Below, piece after piece: positions 5,119 to 5,185 of a stretch of 5,185 nt of DNA (positions within the stretch are counted from its first letter, which is position 1; each line of letters opens with the position of its first letter). The stretch is taken from positions 1 through 5,185 of the forward strand of contig DASSGB010000069.1 of NCBI GenBank assembly GCA_035693825.1, in the 5' to 3' direction. The position numbers were made by a program, and so were the translations under genes. The notes under the pieces were generated by a model. That model was given only the letters and a program-made list of their open reading frames with translations. It was not told the DNA's origin and made no database searches. The DNA is from MGOM01 sp035693825 (GTDB lineage Bacteria; Chloroflexota; Anaerolineae; Anaerolineales; E44-bin32).

Positions 5119-5185
5119 CGCCCCTGGCAGGACTCGAACCTGCGGCCACCCGCTTAGAAGGCGGATGCTCTATCCACTGAGCTAC
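5119..5185 (-). tRNA. tRNA-Arg (anticodon UCU), 5' end cut by the window edge
   Basis: Read on the minus strand, the sequence folds as a standard tRNA. It shows position 7 G, then TA, D-arm GCTC-AGTGGATA-GAGC, anticodon stem TCCGC/GCGGG with loop CTTCTAA (anticodon TCT, bases 5158-5156), a 5-base variable region TGGCC, T-arm GCAGG-TTCGAGT-CCTGC, the 3' acceptor strand CAGGGGC and discriminator G at 5119. The first six acceptor bases lie beyond 5185. UCU reads AGA (and AGG by wobble) arginine codons. CCA is not encoded: the next bases are CCT, so CCA must be added after transcription. The gene is on the same strand as the operon and about 90 bases upstream of its operator, with no clear terminator between them. 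Confidence 0.96.

Noticed and set aside
5111..5125. AGGGG/CCCCT hairpin at the tRNA 3' end as a terminator
   Set aside because: It overlaps the acceptor stem, has only 5 bp and is not followed by a T-run on the minus strand. A chance pairing of the trailer with the acceptor G-run is enough to explain it.
5119..5185. tRNA-Arg as an attachment site for an integrated element
   Set aside because: No integrase, no second copy of the tRNA 3' end and no change in base composition is visible, and the neighbouring operon looks native in codon style.

Overview
The DNA is GC-rich (by eye, mid-60s percent) and bacterial, with tightly packed genes. The style of UvrB, the sensor kinase (a sensor loop with a 'YYRVHGSWEGVEPLL' stretch) and a small secreted helical protein resembles what I know from Chloroflexota or Thermomicrobia-like genomes. 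That is an inference from sequence style, not a database match.

Layout. Bases 1-1814 (+ strand) hold the 3' nine-tenths of uvrB, the damage-recognition subunit of nucleotide excision repair; its start lies left of the window. Everything else is on the minus strand and converges on uvrB with only 6 bases between the two stop codons. Read in its own direction, the minus-strand unit has these parts: a partial tRNA-Arg(UCU) at the right edge (5185-5119); about 180 bases of leader with a candidate promoter, a perfect 7-bp direct repeat at 11-bp spacing (the form of an OmpR/PhoB-type operator), and a strong palindrome; a secreted Met/Gly/Phe-rich protein with three 14-residue repeats and a C-terminal helical domain (4937-4311); a small two-helix membrane protein with a C-terminal zinc ribbon (4270-3926); an OmpR/PhoB response regulator (3918-3235); and a sensor histidine kinase (3242-1821) that overlaps the regulator by 8 bases.

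How the genes may work together. The four minus-strand genes look like one operon: an envelope two-component system with two putative output or accessory proteins in front, probably autoregulated through the 11-bp-spaced repeat. The kinase has six Met in twelve residues in its extracytoplasmic domain. The secreted protein is about 8% Met, mostly as 'PMMGG' motifs. The zinc-ribbon protein has an 'RPMMDFGW' loop predicted to be outside the membrane, and a DFGW...H...GGF pattern is shared by both small proteins. By analogy with CpxAR-CpxP and ZraSR-ZraP this could be a metal-sensing (for example Cu(I)/Ag(I)) or envelope-stress circuit. The ligand and output are not shown by the sequence. This is the most interesting part of the window; uvrB and the tRNA are ordinary housekeeping genes.
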